NCBI GenBank assembly: GCA_034670405.1
Contig: JAXDDX010000186.1
Span: 558,001 to 622,000 of the forward strand
DNA from: Hoplostethus atlanticus
Taxonomy: Eukaryota > Chordata > Actinopteri > Trachichthyiformes > Trachichthyidae
Reading direction: 5' to 3'
Length of the DNA: 64,000 nt
Part shown: piece after piece, positions 44,650-57,878 of the stretch
Position numbering within the stretch: position 1 is the stretch's first letter
Layout: every line of letters begins with the position of its first letter
Notes under the pieces: generated by a model
The model's input: only the letters and a program-made list of their open reading frames with translations
Told to the model about the DNA's origin: nothing
The model's database searches: none
Made by a program: the position numbers and the translations under genes

Positions 44650-47615
44650 ATGCTCACTGTATGTGGATGTCAGCAAATCCAGGTGGGTTGTTAACGGATG
44701 ATGGGACCAGAATATCAGCAGTATCTGCCTGCAAGTCAAGCAAAGCGTGTGTTATTCAGTGCGTTCAAGTATTCACTGGCTTTTACATTGAGATACAAAC
44801 CTTTTAGAACAAGGTAACCAGCAAGCACACCGTTTCATAGTACTTGAAACTGCCATCACTGTTAGACCTGCACCACCAGTTCTGAGCAGTGTTGTGCTTT
44901 GGATGCTGTGTGTGTCTGTCTGTCTGTCTGTCTGTGTGTATGCCTGCCTTCCTCAGTCTCATTTTAGATGAAGACTAATGCTGCTTCTGCTGCTCTTGAT
45001 GGATGAATTGTTGTGGCCGAATTTTAGATTGATCAAAAATATTTTTAAGTACCATCATAAAAGTGCTCAGCATGATTAAAAATACATTGAAAAACAAACA
45101 GTGGTAGCAAAACGATTTGTGCCTATGTTAAGCCTAGATATATGTGCCTGGACAACAAAATGTAATATCCAAATGTCTGTAGAGTTGAATCTGGGCTCTG
45201 TTTCCCAAAAGGCTTTCACTTTTCAGATTGTTTTATTTGTGTTTTGTAGAGACATTGCATCCCAGTTTTTAAAAGATTTTCTTGACCCAAGCCATTGATG
45301 ATAATATGTGAGAAATGCATTGACATCAATGGGAAAATCAACCAATCAGACGTTTTACATTTTGCAGATCTGAGGATCCCGCAGGACATTGATTTCTTCT
45401 ATTGAGGGATTGTAATGTATCGGGAAGCATGCTAGCTTGCAATAGACCATCTAATCATCCATGAACAACCAGGTGCCAGGTGCAACTGTTGATTGTTGGC
45501 ACTTCTGGCTGTTTTATTGTGAAGAGTTCCTCAGGGCTTTACTGCTACTGCAACACCCATCTTAGGGGATGGTCTTGGAAGTCTTTTTGGATTACTGTTG
45601 TTTTTAACCCTAACTGGTGTCATTAGTTGTCCATAGTCACTTATTGACTGGATACTGCTTTAATGCGCACTGTCATCAAGAGCTCCACTCTATGGTACTG
45701 CTAGTGTTTTACCAAAAGACCCAACCAGATCTCGGAAATTTTGCTTCATAATTTTCTCTAAGAGAAGAAAGCAAATTGCCAAAGCAATGTTGTGTTTTTC
45801 TAAAACTATTAAAGAATGTAGGTGATTTTTGATAGACTAGTCCATTTTAGAATGGTAGAGCTGTTGTATCTCTGTTCAAATCTGCTGTCTCGCTGCCCTA
45901 CCTAAAACCCACTGGTCTCTCAGTAGGTAATACAATCCTTGGGAATCTTTCTCATGAATGCTACTTGCGACAGCACACATTCAAATTCGGAAGGTAATGG
46001 TAGCGGTTTGAATATCAGAATAGAATAAACCAGCCTATTATATCAAATTCGTAGTGATAGTTATGAAAAGTAATGCGGCATAATTTTGTATATTTTACGA
46101 ATTCTACGACTGAAACAGCCAGTAGTTTCACATAAAAATGACGTGGTGAGCAAGTCCCCATGGCGGCTGGGCATACAGTGCCCGTCAACTCCAGCGACCA
46201 GTGTTTAAGTCCTGACTCAAAAAATATGACCTGACCTTAACCAAATTCCTTTAGTTGCCTTGCCTTAACCAAAGGTTTAGCTGCCTAACCTAAACCAGAA
46301 TACCAATTTTTATGCAACCGAAGTAGTTTTTGGTGCACGCGCAGTGATAGGTTATGCGGCTGACCATGTGTACTACATATATGCATTGAATAACAAAGTA
46401 GGAAACTGTCAGGTAAATAATATTCTATACTGGGTAAATAATAATCTACAACAGTTTTAAAGTAAGCTATGAAAAAGATCTAAAAGCATAATCAGCCAAA
46501 AGCGATTTGGAGAGCTTGTGTTGGTATTTGTGGAGAAACATTTCTTGATACTGGGGCAGCAGTGTAGGTTTTGATGTCTAGTAGCCTATCACCTTGTTTT
46601 GGGCTTAAGTATTCGATCCAGTACATGCACATATCGACTTTTTGTTTTTTTTACAAAATAATGCGCTCTGCCATAAACTGATCAGAATTTCAGAAGTCAG
46701 TGTTGCCAGGTAGGACAGATAGGTGCTTGAACATCAGAGCAAAGCCCATATGATATGTATATCACAAATGAACAGCCAATTACTCAAATGTACATATGGA
46801 CCATTGCCTACCTTGCTCCCCTTTTAATTCCACGGTAGTAGAGATTTGCCCTACCATTAGCTAGTGTCAATTGGTTTGGTTGTGTGTGTGAATTAAGCTT
46901 TTAAGGCTATCATAAGGCAGACAAACTCTGCTTTGGTTGTCTGGCAAAGACCTTTTGGTTAAAAACAAAATAACTCAATGATTTGAGATTCATTTAAACT
47001 CTCAGTAGTTTGATCTACCCTACTTCATCTATAGTAGTCTTAAGTAATCTACATAAGCCCTGCCCTCTCTGTTCTGCTAGTGGTGGATGAAGGACACCCA
47101 TGGGCTCTCTCCCTCTTCCTGTCCCCCCTACCCCCCACCCCACAAATCCTTCCTCCTACTCCTGGTCTTTTTCTGAGCCGTGGTGTTGCCTGTCTGCACT
47201 GGCCTTCATTGCTGCGGTCTATCACAGACATGAACAACTCTGGAGGCAAAACTAAGATTGCATTTACACACAGGCAGGTTATTTTGTCTCTTTGCGGCAC
47301 AGGTATGATCTTTCCTTGGTTGTCCAGACAGGAAAAAAAATCGTTCCATGTAGTTTCTGCTAGATCAGACAGCCAGGCAGATCATATCTGTGCCACAATG
47401 ATTTTAAAACCAGAAGTTTTGTGCCTGTGTAGATCCAGCCATGGATGTACAGAAGGAGGTGCCTATCCTTGGTGTACAAGAGAATATTAGTTGCATCAAA
47501 GGGAGTCAACCATGAGGGTACAACCAGAATTGCTCGTTGTACTCATTCTAACTGTGACTGAAGCTGGATAGAGGTTGTGTGTTGTTGACCCCTGCCCCTC
47601 TACTGTCTGCCCTAG
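40984..47615. other. csnk1a1 intron 4, upstream of the L exon
   Basis: Mostly unannotatable A/T-rich DNA. A fish repeat of the AGGTCCTGAAAA type lies at about 44245-44480 (related to 8241-8455), a TG microsatellite at 44596-44649, a TCTG run near 44905-44935, and a patch near 46200-46320 with repeated CCTTAACC/CCTAACC motifs. Confidence 0.5.
44596..44649. repeat. (TG)n microsatellite
   Basis: About 26 uninterrupted TG units in intron 4. Confidence 0.95.
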
Positions 47616-47699
47616 TGTTTAGACTCTACAGTGGGGAAGAGGAAACGAAGCTTGGCTGTTAGCTCTGCTCAGGATCCATCTTTCTCAGGATTAAACCAG
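47616..47699 (+). CDS. csnk1a1: csnk1a1 alternative exon encoding the L insert
   Basis: An 84-base exon between CTGCCCTAG and the donor GTGTGA, phase 0 on both sides, so it can be included or skipped without changing the frame. It encodes 28 residues beginning CLDSTVGKRKRS and ending DPSFSGLNQ. This matches the L insert of vertebrate CK1 alpha, placed after residue 152 inside the kinase domain, just before DFG. The KRKR motif is the basic nuclear targeting signal of the L forms, which are nuclear and differ in substrate handling. Other residues differ slightly from the mammalian insert as I recall it, as expected for a fish. It is too short to appear as an ordinary open frame. Confidence 0.93.
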
Positions 47700-48675
47700 G
47701 TGTGACCTTTACCACAACACCAGTTGCCTCACAACAGCAGTTGCCGCTTTGCTACCATACCTAACTACACTGGTTTAGATTTAACTACACCACCAGCAGC
47801 CACCTTGCTCTCATAATGTATACCTCCATCCAATGTGCACTTTATCATGGTGGGAAAGGAAATCGTCCTTGCCCTCAACTTTCCTCCAAAATCTCTAGTT
47901 GTTCAGGGCAATACCATTATTCATGTTTAGCTGTAACAAAAGGAATGCCCACCCCTCTAATCCTTGCTCAAATGGCTTCCTACCTACATTAAAGGGCAAT
48001 TCATGACTCTTTAATGTGCTGTTCAGATGCGTCTTTGACCTGAGAGTAGTCTTAAGCACCAGCTGATATTGGAAAACATTTTTTGGTACTCTTGTAACTC
48101 TTGTATATATAAACATGAGCAAAATTTTAGGTCATGCCAAAGCTAATTCCAGGGGCCATAGTACTTAAGTCATGGCAAATCACCTTAAAGCCGATAGGTA
48201 TATTATCATCAGAATGCAGGCTAGGTGTCTCCGAGACTCAGCAATGTGAAAAACACAACTGCTGTTCTCTCAGCCTTGGCAAATTGTACTGGTGAATACA
48301 AAAGTTTCAGGTAACCTGCTACTGAGATTTTGCAAAAGTTTTTATACCAGTTGCTGGCTTGCTAACTTTTGCACTCATTGCTAACATGGCTGAGACTTGA
48401 GCTGCTCCTATAAGCCATACAAGCTAGCTTGTTAGCCAGTTAGAAAGCTAACTATACACAATAAACATGTTTCCTAACACTAACAAGATGACAATCAAAC
48501 ACACACTAGATGCATAGGCATGACAATCAGAACTGTTAAACTGTTAAAACTGTTAAAATTTGGCAAATGATTAACATAAGCAGTAAGCTGAAAAGTTAAA
48601 ATGAACATACCACCATTGTTGGTCAACAGTTAGCTAAACCACTATACCACATCTTGTCACTGGCACCACCAAAAC

Positions 48676-48692
48676 GGGGGGGGGGGGGGGGG
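48676..48692. repeat. G17 homopolymer
   Basis: Seventeen consecutive G on the coding strand of csnk1a1; likely unstable and error-prone in sequencing. Confidence 0.9.
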
Positions 48693-51375
48693 AACGCTGG
48701 ATGATGATACCTGATATTAAACATATATATCTAACTAATATCCAGTCTTGCCTGGTTCTTAAGACTATTCTCAGGCCGACGAACAATGTCAATATCAGGA
48801 ATTATCCTTTCATTTCTGCTGCTGCCGCTTACGCTGACCCAAACACTGGTTACGTAGATTTTTCTTTTAGATCTGTAAAGTGTTCATTGGAGTTTTTTGT
48901 TGTTTGTTTTTTATTTTACCATTTTTACTTTAATGTTGCTGGTGTACTGCATGGTCAGTTGGTGAAACTGCTTAATCAAAGCACACCAAGACAGGCATTG
49001 ATTGCCTCTGCCAATTGTTTGTCTAAAATTGGCAGCCAAAGGGCATTTCAAATGTAGATGCAACTACCATATATTAACAAGTAATGAGTAATCTAACAAG
49101 TATAAAAGATAAAGGACTGAACAGTACTGTGTACTTGTAAGGTGTGGTGGGGAGGAGGTGCACTTGAACCCTCACAAATGGAGCCTATTCACACTATGAA
49201 TATTGTGTGATATTTTAAAAGACACAAAATATGCGTACACTGATATTCCAGATTACCTGGTATGGTCACATTTAGAGTTGAGTGTTTTAATAGCAGTTAT
49301 GATAAGGAAATTCCAAATATTGTGCACAGTTACAGTGTGCTCTTATCTCATGTCTTATGTAGGGCAGTTAATTTGTATGTGTAAGAGTCAGTCAGGGAGA
49401 GTCGGGATTTGAAACCCCAATATCACTCCTGTTTATTCCCTTTAACACCTTCATCTTCTGGTGAAGAAGTTGGGTATTTTTATAGCCTTTCTGCTGTATT
49501 AGGCAGCATAGAGTAGTATTGTCACAAGACTTATTTTGCTGCATCTATCCCAATCACATATACTAGTGTCCATAGGATTATCTAAAGTCATCTGGAGTAT
49601 AATTTACTGGTAAAATTTATGACATGCAATAACTTTACAAGATCTTATGTACGTGTGAGTTTTATGTGGGTTGATGATTAGATAAACATTAGAATTTTTC
49701 CAGAACTGGTACTTCATTTTGTAGTCTAGTACCTTGTCTTGAATCATGTACTGTGGCAGTTTTTGAGCAGCAGTACCCTGTGCAACACACATGGAAAAAT
49801 GAGAGATGCCATGTGACATTAGTCATGAACTGGATTTGAACTGACTGAACCACCAGAACAGCCCAATGCAGAGGTGTGTTCTCTGGCACCTCTTTGATAC
49901 ACAAGGCAGCCCTCGTGAAAAGCCATGTTTTACTGGTGCAAATAAAGACAAAGACCTAATATCTGTGGGCTGTCTACCAGAGGGTTGAGTCAACTATTGA
50001 GGAGGCAAACAGCTGGATATGCTGACTTGGGGCAATCACTGTTGAATGCAGTTTACTCAACCTATGTAATGCTCTTGTCCTGTTGTACTCGTGTCATGTT
50101 TAAACACTTTGGCTGGTCTCAGCAATATGACGTGTGGTCCCACAATCTATTTGGTTTTGCCACACACTTGTTTGGTGAAGAACAAGAGGGAAATGGTGTT
50201 TTGAGAGTGAGGATGAAGGTATGTAATAATGAGGAAGTTCATGGCCTGAAAATACGTGTGGTCAGTTTGTTTTCGCCAGCTTAGAGCTTAGAGCTTCACT
50301 TCACATGTTCACTGCACACACTGATGGAATTTATTATTGTGCTTAACTGAAGTATAATGCATTTAACATGATTTTGCAAAATGCAGCAGGTTTTTTTTAG
50401 TAGTTAGCACAAAAGATTGGCCAATATGAAAATTAATGTTTTCTAGCTGATTTTGGTGTTTGCGTCAACACGTAGATTATGTAGTAGACCTAATAAGGTC
50501 TGAGCCAGTAGGAACAATGTCATCTGAACCTGTTTGTCTTCCTATTGTGTTTACACATACCTCTCTAGTCAAGATCTTACTATCTTGTGTCTGGATGCTT
50601 CGCCTATACCAGCATTGGCTTCCATGATTGCCAGACAGGCTTTTTGAATTTGGAGTGAAAATTGGCTGCTGTTTGAACACGTTTATCATACTGGTGAATG
50701 TGGCCTTTCCTTGTTGCAAGTGGCCTGTCTGAGATTGATTTAAACAGGTGTTTAAAGGACTAGTGTGTCTGGTTCTGCCAGTGTGGGGGAGGCACATGAT
50801 TTTGTTATCATTAGTTTTTTGAATGTAGCTTTTCTTAGCACAACTGCGTTTATAGCTGGTCTAATTGGCACCCTGTGTACATCATCAGATGGGATGTGTT
50901 GCCTTTGCTGGTATCCTGCAGGAATCTAATTTACAAAACAGACACAACAGTTTGATATTTCCTGATCCATGCATTTTTGTACATTTTACATTGCTTCATC
51001 AATCAATGGTTTGACTTGACCCCAAGGTCATAACACATACTTAAAACATGGCAAAACCTGCAAATACCATTGTGCAAGCCCAGGCTAAAGTTATTGAATT
51101 ATTAACAACCTTTTGTAACTGAGTGACATTAAAGCTCCACTAGACAAATTTGCGCATTGGCGGCTGTAAATGGCAGCGAAATGTAACAGTTTAACTGCCC
51201 CAGTTGGTCTGTGATGCTTTATTACAAAAGGATACCAAAGGGACCAGAGAGGCAGAACATCTAACATGGACGAGTCCAGCTTTCTCTGGACGGAGCACTT
51301 GCTCACTGTGGTTTAGGGGACACTTTGGATTTCACTGGATTTCATGTGTCACTTCCTATGTGGAAATGTCCTACC

Positions 51376-51547
51376 TAGGGGTGGGCGATATAACTAAAAA
51401 TCAATATCACGATTATTTCAAACTTTTACCTCGATTACGATTAATGAACGCTTATTTTATTTGTTTTGTTTTATTTTGAAATTGACCGGATGCTTTATGC
51501 CGTTCCTGTGTCTGACTTCCTGCCCGGCTTGACACATTCCACCCCTA
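51376..51547. mobile_element. Miniature hAT element (MITE)
   Basis: Starts TAGGGGTGGGCGATATAA, ends ATTCCACCCCTA, and is flanked by perfect GTCCTACC duplications (51368-51375 and 51548-51555). Only 172 bp, without coding. TAGGGGTGGGCG ends are common among fish hAT elements. Confidence 0.88.
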
Positions 51548-52580
51548 GTCCTACCTACCAGTGTCCATACCAACACCAGAATATAATTAGGCAAATACTG
51601 TGACTGTACAGCATCTCCGTTAATCGGGATGAGATGCTCCTCTCTGTTGCCGCTCCACTTTATGGTTTAGGATGATACAATGGCTGGGTTTATACATTAT
51701 ATCTTGCCTAGTGCAGTTTTAGTCTGCAGTATCTTACTCTTAGCTCTGTGTGTGTGTACTTTTAGCCTTGTGGGAGTCCGAAATCTTCACAAGAATAGAC
51801 TGATGGAAAAGCAAAGTGGAGAGCATTTTGTTAGTCCTCATTAATAGTAGGGGGGCATTAATATCAGCTAAGCATCAGATATGATTTGATTAGATATCAA
51901 TTGGTTAGGCAATGAATGTTAGTGAGTGGAACATACCCACAACTATATGCTCAGATGTTATTTAGAATAGAGAGCGATGCTGCATGATTCTGCATTGATA
52001 GAGCTAGTCACAACACACACACTCGCTGTCATGTACCCATATATGTACTCACACACAAGCACACAGGGCAGCGTGCTCCTAGTCAACTGGAACTAGCCGT
52101 TTGATGAGTATGTTTTGCTGTTGTAGCGAAAGCTTGAGAGTAGACCTGTCTGCGTCTACAGACCAGACCTGGAAGTTGGCTAGTTCTACAGCATAACAAC
52201 TCTGTTGCTACACTGAAGCTCTGATGAGCAGTTTCATTTCTTAGGGGGAGCATTCCTGAATGTTAGGGATGTCAACCAGTCATGTGTTTTTTTTCTGTAT
52301 GTGTTGATTCTGTCACAAGGGCCCTGTCACTAAAGTGATTTTTTTTTTCTTTTCCTTTTTAACAAAGGTTTAGATGGTCCTTTATGGTTACAATATGTTT
52401 CATAACAGTAGGACCCTTGAAACCCCAAACTCAGTAATTTAAAAAAAAAATGCTTTGGTGTGAATGCTAAAATAAGGTTGTTTGTTAATTTCTGATAATC
52501 AACTTTTGGAGCATTGTAAATTATATATTTGAAGCTCCCACTGACTGCAAACCACCATGTTATCTCTCCCTCTCTCTCAG

Positions 52581-52720
52581 TTGTTTCTTATTGACTTTGG
52601 TTTGGCTAAGAAGTACCGAGACAACCGAACACGGCAGCACATCCCCTACAGAGAAGACAAGAACCTGACTGGCACGGCACGCTATGCCTCCATCAACGCA
52701 CACCTGGGCATTGAACAGAG
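52581..52720 (+). CDS. csnk1a1: csnk1a1 coding exon 5
   Basis: Codes residues 153-198 and two bases of Ser199: [15 protein letters not shown], then [17 protein letters not shown]. Asp157 of DFG binds magnesium, and the SIN sequence replaces the APE motif of most kinases, as in all CK1 enzymes. It begins in phase 0 and so accepts either exon 4 or the L exon before it. The acceptor is a strong pyrimidine tract CTCTCTCTCAG; the donor is AGAGGTTGGT. Confidence 0.97.
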
Positions 52721-54439
52721 GTTGGTGTACAAACATACACACTGCTTTAATGCTGCATTTCCATCCACAAATCACAAGTTTACATTAGATTCAAATACTG
52801 CCAGACAGAGTTTGAAATTATCATTTGTCTTGAATGAATCAATAAGAATCACCCGTCACATCGGCCAGTAACATTTGGAGAGGATAATACTTGAATGTTT
52901 TGGTTATATTAAAGTCTTTGGCCTTTGCCTATTGTCAAGCCTCTCCCCTACTGACCACCATATAGTCCCAATATAGTCTCAAACCACTGACTCTGTATCA
53001 AACAGGCTGCTGATTGGCTGCCCGTTACGCTGTTCAACACAAAGCAGTAGTGTCTGAACTTGTTTTTCCCCTTAATTTAAGCTGTTGGTGTTGTGATTAA
53101 TTACAAACTTGATCGGCGATAGAATGAGCAAATCTTAAATTAATACACCTGATTCTATACACAAATTAGCATTAATAACAGGTAGGGGGCCATATTTCTA
53201 TGAAAAATGTATATTGTTATGGCTGGTAGGTAAAAGGAAATCAGTTTACCAGCCCTTGGCAGGTAAGACAAAATAAGTTTTGGGCACTGGTGCTAGGTTT
53301 TCTAGCGTTTGGACAGTTGTGGATCCATAAAGCAGTGTCTCTGCCACAGGTCAAGGCTGCCTTATCTGTTGAATTCACTCACAAAATTGGCTACATATTT
53401 ATGGCAATTGCACACTGCATTTGAATGATTGAATCCTGTTGCTGTATTTTCCATGCATTGGGCATGCCTGAATCAAATCATAGCCTTAGGTTTGTTCCTA
53501 AAAGTTGTGTTATGTTAAACAAATGTAATGTTCAAACTATTGGAAACTGCAGGCCTTCTCTTCTTGGATTTTCGTCTCTGCCTCAAGGGGTTGTGAACAG
53601 GTTGTGCAGCCAGTGGGCGTAGTTCTATTGCAGATAGCAAATACCAGTTGCAACTCACACACACTTCCACATTACTTTTTCAGCTCATGGGAAAATTTGA
53701 TACAAACTAAAATTGCTATAGCTATAAATGTAGAGCTATAAATGTAGAGGACATAATGAAATACCACAAATTTTACAGTAGTTTTGCATTCAAGTATTCA
53801 ACCGCAACAATAGGAACTGGCCCAGGCAGCACCATGTCTTGCTGGCCCAAGAAGCAGCTACAGTGGCGAGGGTAGAAGCAAGCACGGAACTGCCCTGGGT
53901 ACCCTTTTCCTAATACTTAGTTGCACAGCCTTTGGCAATGATGACTGCTTCCAAATGTTTCATAACCATCAATAAGCTTCCTGCACCTTTCTCCGACTCT
54001 TCAATTGCAACCCCCTCCAGTTCTTCAATGTTTTAAGGATTCCTTTGACCAACTGCACAGTGTGTCATGTCTGAAAGAAAAACAAATGTACTTTTGTATG
54101 ATTACAACAAAAATGAAAGGCCATCTCTAATGAAACGAGATGCAAATTCTTGACTTTACCCAAAATAACACTGGTTCACAGCTACGGTCGGGCAATATGT
54201 TCCCTCTCCTGTCTACTTTGTGACATATATACTCTGTAGGAAATGACTCTTCCCTTCCACTTTCTCACTATATCTCACTATTTAATACATCATTCAGTTT
54301 CCTACCACATTCCTGTAATAATTAGAACTAGATCTAAGGGCCATAAATCTACCACTCAACAAAAATAACCTCATCTCTGTTAGCCTAGTGCCGCCACTTA
54401 AATCTACTGTAATGATGGATTTTCTAAATGTGCTTTATC
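52721..54439. other. csnk1a1 intron 5, first part
   Basis: No gene recognised. Around 53890-54065 the phrase TTAGTTGCACAGCCTTTGGCAATGATGACTGC suggests a decayed transposon, but I could not place it in a family. Confidence 0.35.
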
Positions 54440-55075
54440 TAACAAATTGTTTGTCATGATATTATGTCTGACAACCTTGATTTCTTTATGATTACTGAAT
54501 CCAGGCTAAGTCAGGCTGATACTGTACCTCTTGTAGAAACCATCCCAGACTCACGGGCCACGGGGGAGGGGTAGCAGGGTTTTGTAAAGATATCTTTAAA
54601 TGCTCAAGTATTACTCTGGGGTCTTTAACTTCTTTTGACATGTTGGCTTACCTTTTATACAAGGTAAATTGATTTTCACATGTTGGGCACTGTGAAGCCC
54701 TTAGAGACTGTAACGGTGATTAAGGGCTATACAAATAAATGTGATTTGATTTAAATTTCAGATATTGTGTATTTTAGTTATAGGCCCCCTACATCCTCAG
54801 CTGGTTTCATCAATGACATTTCAGAGCTGCTTCCCATTGTTATGCCTAAATATGATTATATATATTTTGATATTAGGTGACTTCAACATCCATGTCTGTT
54901 GCCCTGAATTCTTTAGCCTGCTTTCACTGGGTCTACACAACTTAAGGGCTACACTCTAGCTCGTCCTTTCAAATGGTGTGCCCCTGAATAATGTCCTAGG
55001 TAGAGATGTTGCTGTCACTGATCACAAGTGCAGTACAGTTCATAGAGTGGCATTATGCATGTTCAGTCAGATTTT
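54440..55075 (+). pseudogene. LINE endonuclease fragment with an inserted LINE 3' tail
   Basis: Around 54480-54600 the sequence reads in decayed frames ITESRLSQADTVPL..., and at 54840-54900 IYILGDFNIHVCCPE; near 55010 comes VAVTDHKC. GDFNIH and DHK are the catalytic blocks of the apurinic-type endonuclease of non-LTR elements. Within it, 54675-54755 (CACTGTGAAGCCCTTAGAG...ATACAAATAAATGTGATTTGATT) is the typical 3' tail of an L2-like element, apparently inserted into the endonuclease. Neither is functional. Confidence 0.6.
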
Positions 55076-56960
55076 AGGGAAACACATCCTGAAATGAAGC
55101 CATGATGAGAACACATTTTACATGATTGGCCTTCTCAACACGAAACGCTCTAATTCAGGTGTGAACGCACCAACAGGGACAACAAAATACCACAATCTCC
55201 TGTGCTGCTAGCTGTAATGACCCACACCCACGAAACAATGCAAACTACCTCCTGTCCACAAACTACTGATAATAACCCGTATCCCTCAACAATCATGACC
55301 ACAAAGAGAATGAAAAGACTCCTTTAACACTGCTTGCCTTTTCTAATACAGCGTGTCTCCTAAATTGAAACCCAGATTACACTGCCAGATGATAATTGGG
55401 TGATTTTTATGTAAAATTCAGGACTATTAGAAATTCCAAACATTGGTGATCACTACATAAAAACAGTTCAGAAGTTGTTTCCTATGACATATTTGAAGTT
55501 GGCTTGTTAACTTTACTTACACTATCTTGAAGAACACACCCACTGCATTACCTGTTATAATGCATGAAACCACCAGCATCTTACCTCTGAAAATAGTCCA
55601 GGTTGAACTGAGGTGCTGGCACTTTATAACATCAGTTGCTTCTAGCATAACGTTCTAGAGGCTGGTAGAGTTGACGAGGTGAGAGGGAAAATAGTGATGC
55701 TTACAAACTTTTTGGAATAAGAGTGGAAAGGTGATAGTGTTAGTAGCAGAAATTAGTATATATTGTAAGTTGTAGATAACTAGCTATTTTACAAATTTAT
55801 CTGTGCTGTCCGGCTACATTTCTCTGGCGGCTGAGTAACAACCACACTCATTTCAAGTACAGAGGGAATCGTGCCTGGTTTTATTTTTCACTGCCTTCAT
55901 GCCTTCGGAGTAATCTGGAGTAAAATGAGAGCTGCAGACTCGAAGATTTGCCGTTCTCGTCATACTTGGGGAAAACTGTCCTCCCAGTCCTGCCGTTTTA
56001 GAACTCTTACAGTGAGGCACTAACTCCAAATTCTTTTAATCACAAACATTACGAACGAAGCCATGGTGGTTGTTTCCATTTTCTTATTTTGAGAAGTGGA
56101 CCTAGTTTGACACACCCAACTTGACAAGTTGGATTTGTGAAGGGCAGCCAAGGGGCTGGGTGTGGCTGTGGGGGTTGGTACTCAGAACGTAGCATTTGCA
56201 ATGAATTCTAGGTATTGTAGGATGTGTTGGATAAGCAGTGAAATGGCGTTTTCTTGGCCAGCATGAGTGTATTTGAATACTGTTTGCTTCTACACATCAA
56301 GGTAACATATTACATTGACCTAACATCCACAAAAGGATGGCGAAGTGTTCTTTTAACAGTCAGATTTAGATGGAGTTGGAGCTGATATCCCTGGAACTTC
56401 ATATCTGGTCACAGTGTCACTGATAGCAAGGATGTCTTACACAAGTGGAAACCTCTCAACTGAGGATTTTTACACTTTTACACTTTCAACCCCTGTCAAC
56501 ACTCAATACGCACACAGCCAGCTATTGATGGGCTACAGAGGGGAGATCAGGTAGCATTGTATTGTTGAATCTTCTGGTTGTCATGGGTCAATTCCCCTGT
56601 GACTCACAGCTGCCCCTCCCACTGAGCTAGACATCTTATAAGCAGCAGACACACTAACGTATAGGGGAGAGATGATACAACTTATTTAATTACATTGTCT
56701 TCAGTGGCACATCCACAAAATGCTATCTAGGTTGTCTCAAGTTTTGGTGTCATCCTCTCAGAATCAAAGAGCAAGAGCTTCTTTCTAGACACCATTATGC
56801 AGTGACGTATCATTAGAATGCTTCTGTAGCTATCTATGGTTTACCAAAGTAGAAGGCCATGGTCTGCCATGGTATTATATCCATTATATTATGTCAGAAA
56901 TGTCTTGTGGTCTTGCTTCTGTATTCTACAACTTAAAAATGTCCTTTCCGTTTCCTCTAG
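55076..56960. other. csnk1a1 intron 5, last part
   Basis: No gene, RNA or bounded element recognised. Confidence 0.45.
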
Positions 56961-57039
56961 TCGTCGTGATGACATGGAGTCGCTAGGCTACGTGCTGATG
57001 TACTTCAACAGAACCAGTCTGCCATGGCAGGGATTAAAG
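56961..57039 (+). CDS. csnk1a1: csnk1a1 coding exon 6
   Basis: Completes Ser199 and codes [20 protein letters not shown] through PWQGLK to residue 225. It includes RRDD and the conserved Asp of helix alpha-F (DDMESLG), which anchors the catalytic loop. The acceptor is TTTCCTCTAG; it ends in phase 0 at AAG with donor GTATAA. Confidence 0.96.
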
Positions 57040-57426
57040 GTATAACACTGTCTCTGACTGGAGGCTACTCTGCCAATAATGATCTTTTTCTCCTAAACAC
57101 CCATTTTTCGCACTGGTGTTCATTCGTCTTAATCTTTTTAAGCACATTGTACACTTTTTAGATAGGTGCTATATAAAGTTACATACACAAAGCTACGTAA
57201 AGAAATGTAGGCTGCAAAAATGGAATACCACCATGTAACACCACTACGGTTAGATGGTCAAAATGCTATAGAATCTCCATTTTACCATAGCAGCAGCCAT
57301 GGAGCTGCGATGCCAACATGGCTACTATCCATAGCTCAGATAATTTGTATCTTATCTCTGATGTGTGGTTCAGTACGGCGTCTGCTGCAACAGCGTTGTT
57401 GACGTTGTCATCCACATGTTCCCCAG

Positions 57427-57501
57427 GCTGCCACCAAGAAGCAGAAGTATGAGAAGATCTCGGAGAAGAAGATGTCCACTCCTGTCGAAGTTCTCTGTAA
57501 G
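57427..57501 (+). CDS. csnk1a1: csnk1a1 coding exon 7
   Basis: Twenty-five codons, residues 226-250: [18 protein letters not shown], then PVEVLCK. This lysine-rich helix of the C-lobe is highly conserved in CK1 alpha. Phase 0 on both sides; acceptor CCCCAG, donor AAGGTGAGA. Confidence 0.96.
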
Positions 57502-57591
57502 GTGAGAACAACCTGGAGACAAGAAGGATGATACAAATCAGCCTACCTTAGGTTAAGAACCTAACAAAACTCATTCTGTGCGTGTGTTCAG

Positions 57592-57698
57592 GGTTTCCCA
57601 GCAGAGTTTGCCATGTACCTGAACTACTGCCGTGGCTTGCGTTTTGAGGAGGCTCCAGACTACATGTACCTACGCCAACTGTTCCGCATCCTCTTCAG
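57592..57698 (+). CDS. csnk1a1: csnk1a1 coding exon 8
   Basis: Residues 251-285 and two bases of Arg286: [20 protein letters not shown], then [15 protein letters not shown]. It forms the final helices of the kinase domain. The donor is CAGGTATACT and the short intron after it is 180 bp. Confidence 0.96.
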
Positions 57699-57878
57699 GT
57701 ATACTCGCATAATCATAACACACACACACATATTTGTTGCCAGCTGTAACAATCAGTGACTCCTGCCCTCTTTCCTTCCTTCCTTCCCGCCTTTGTTTTT
57801 TCCTGTCTGCCTTCCTTACGCACTTTCTGAAATGGTTAGTCAATCATTGTATTGATAATGTGTTATTGTGTGTTTCAG

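Larger units (their letters stand above)
47700..52580. other. csnk1a1 intron 4, downstream of the L exon
   Basis: A run of 17 G at 48676-48692 and a 172 bp hAT MITE at 51376-51547 are the only clear items. Open frames here have no protein-like features. Confidence 0.5.

Noticed and set aside
46142-46230. tRNA-like stretch with a B-box-like GTTTAAGTCC
   Set aside because: No acceptor stem pairing or proper anticodon arm could be drawn; at most a SINE scrap.
47080-47490. 136-codon frame near the L exon
   Set aside because: No recognisable domain and low-quality splice signals; it lies in intron 4.
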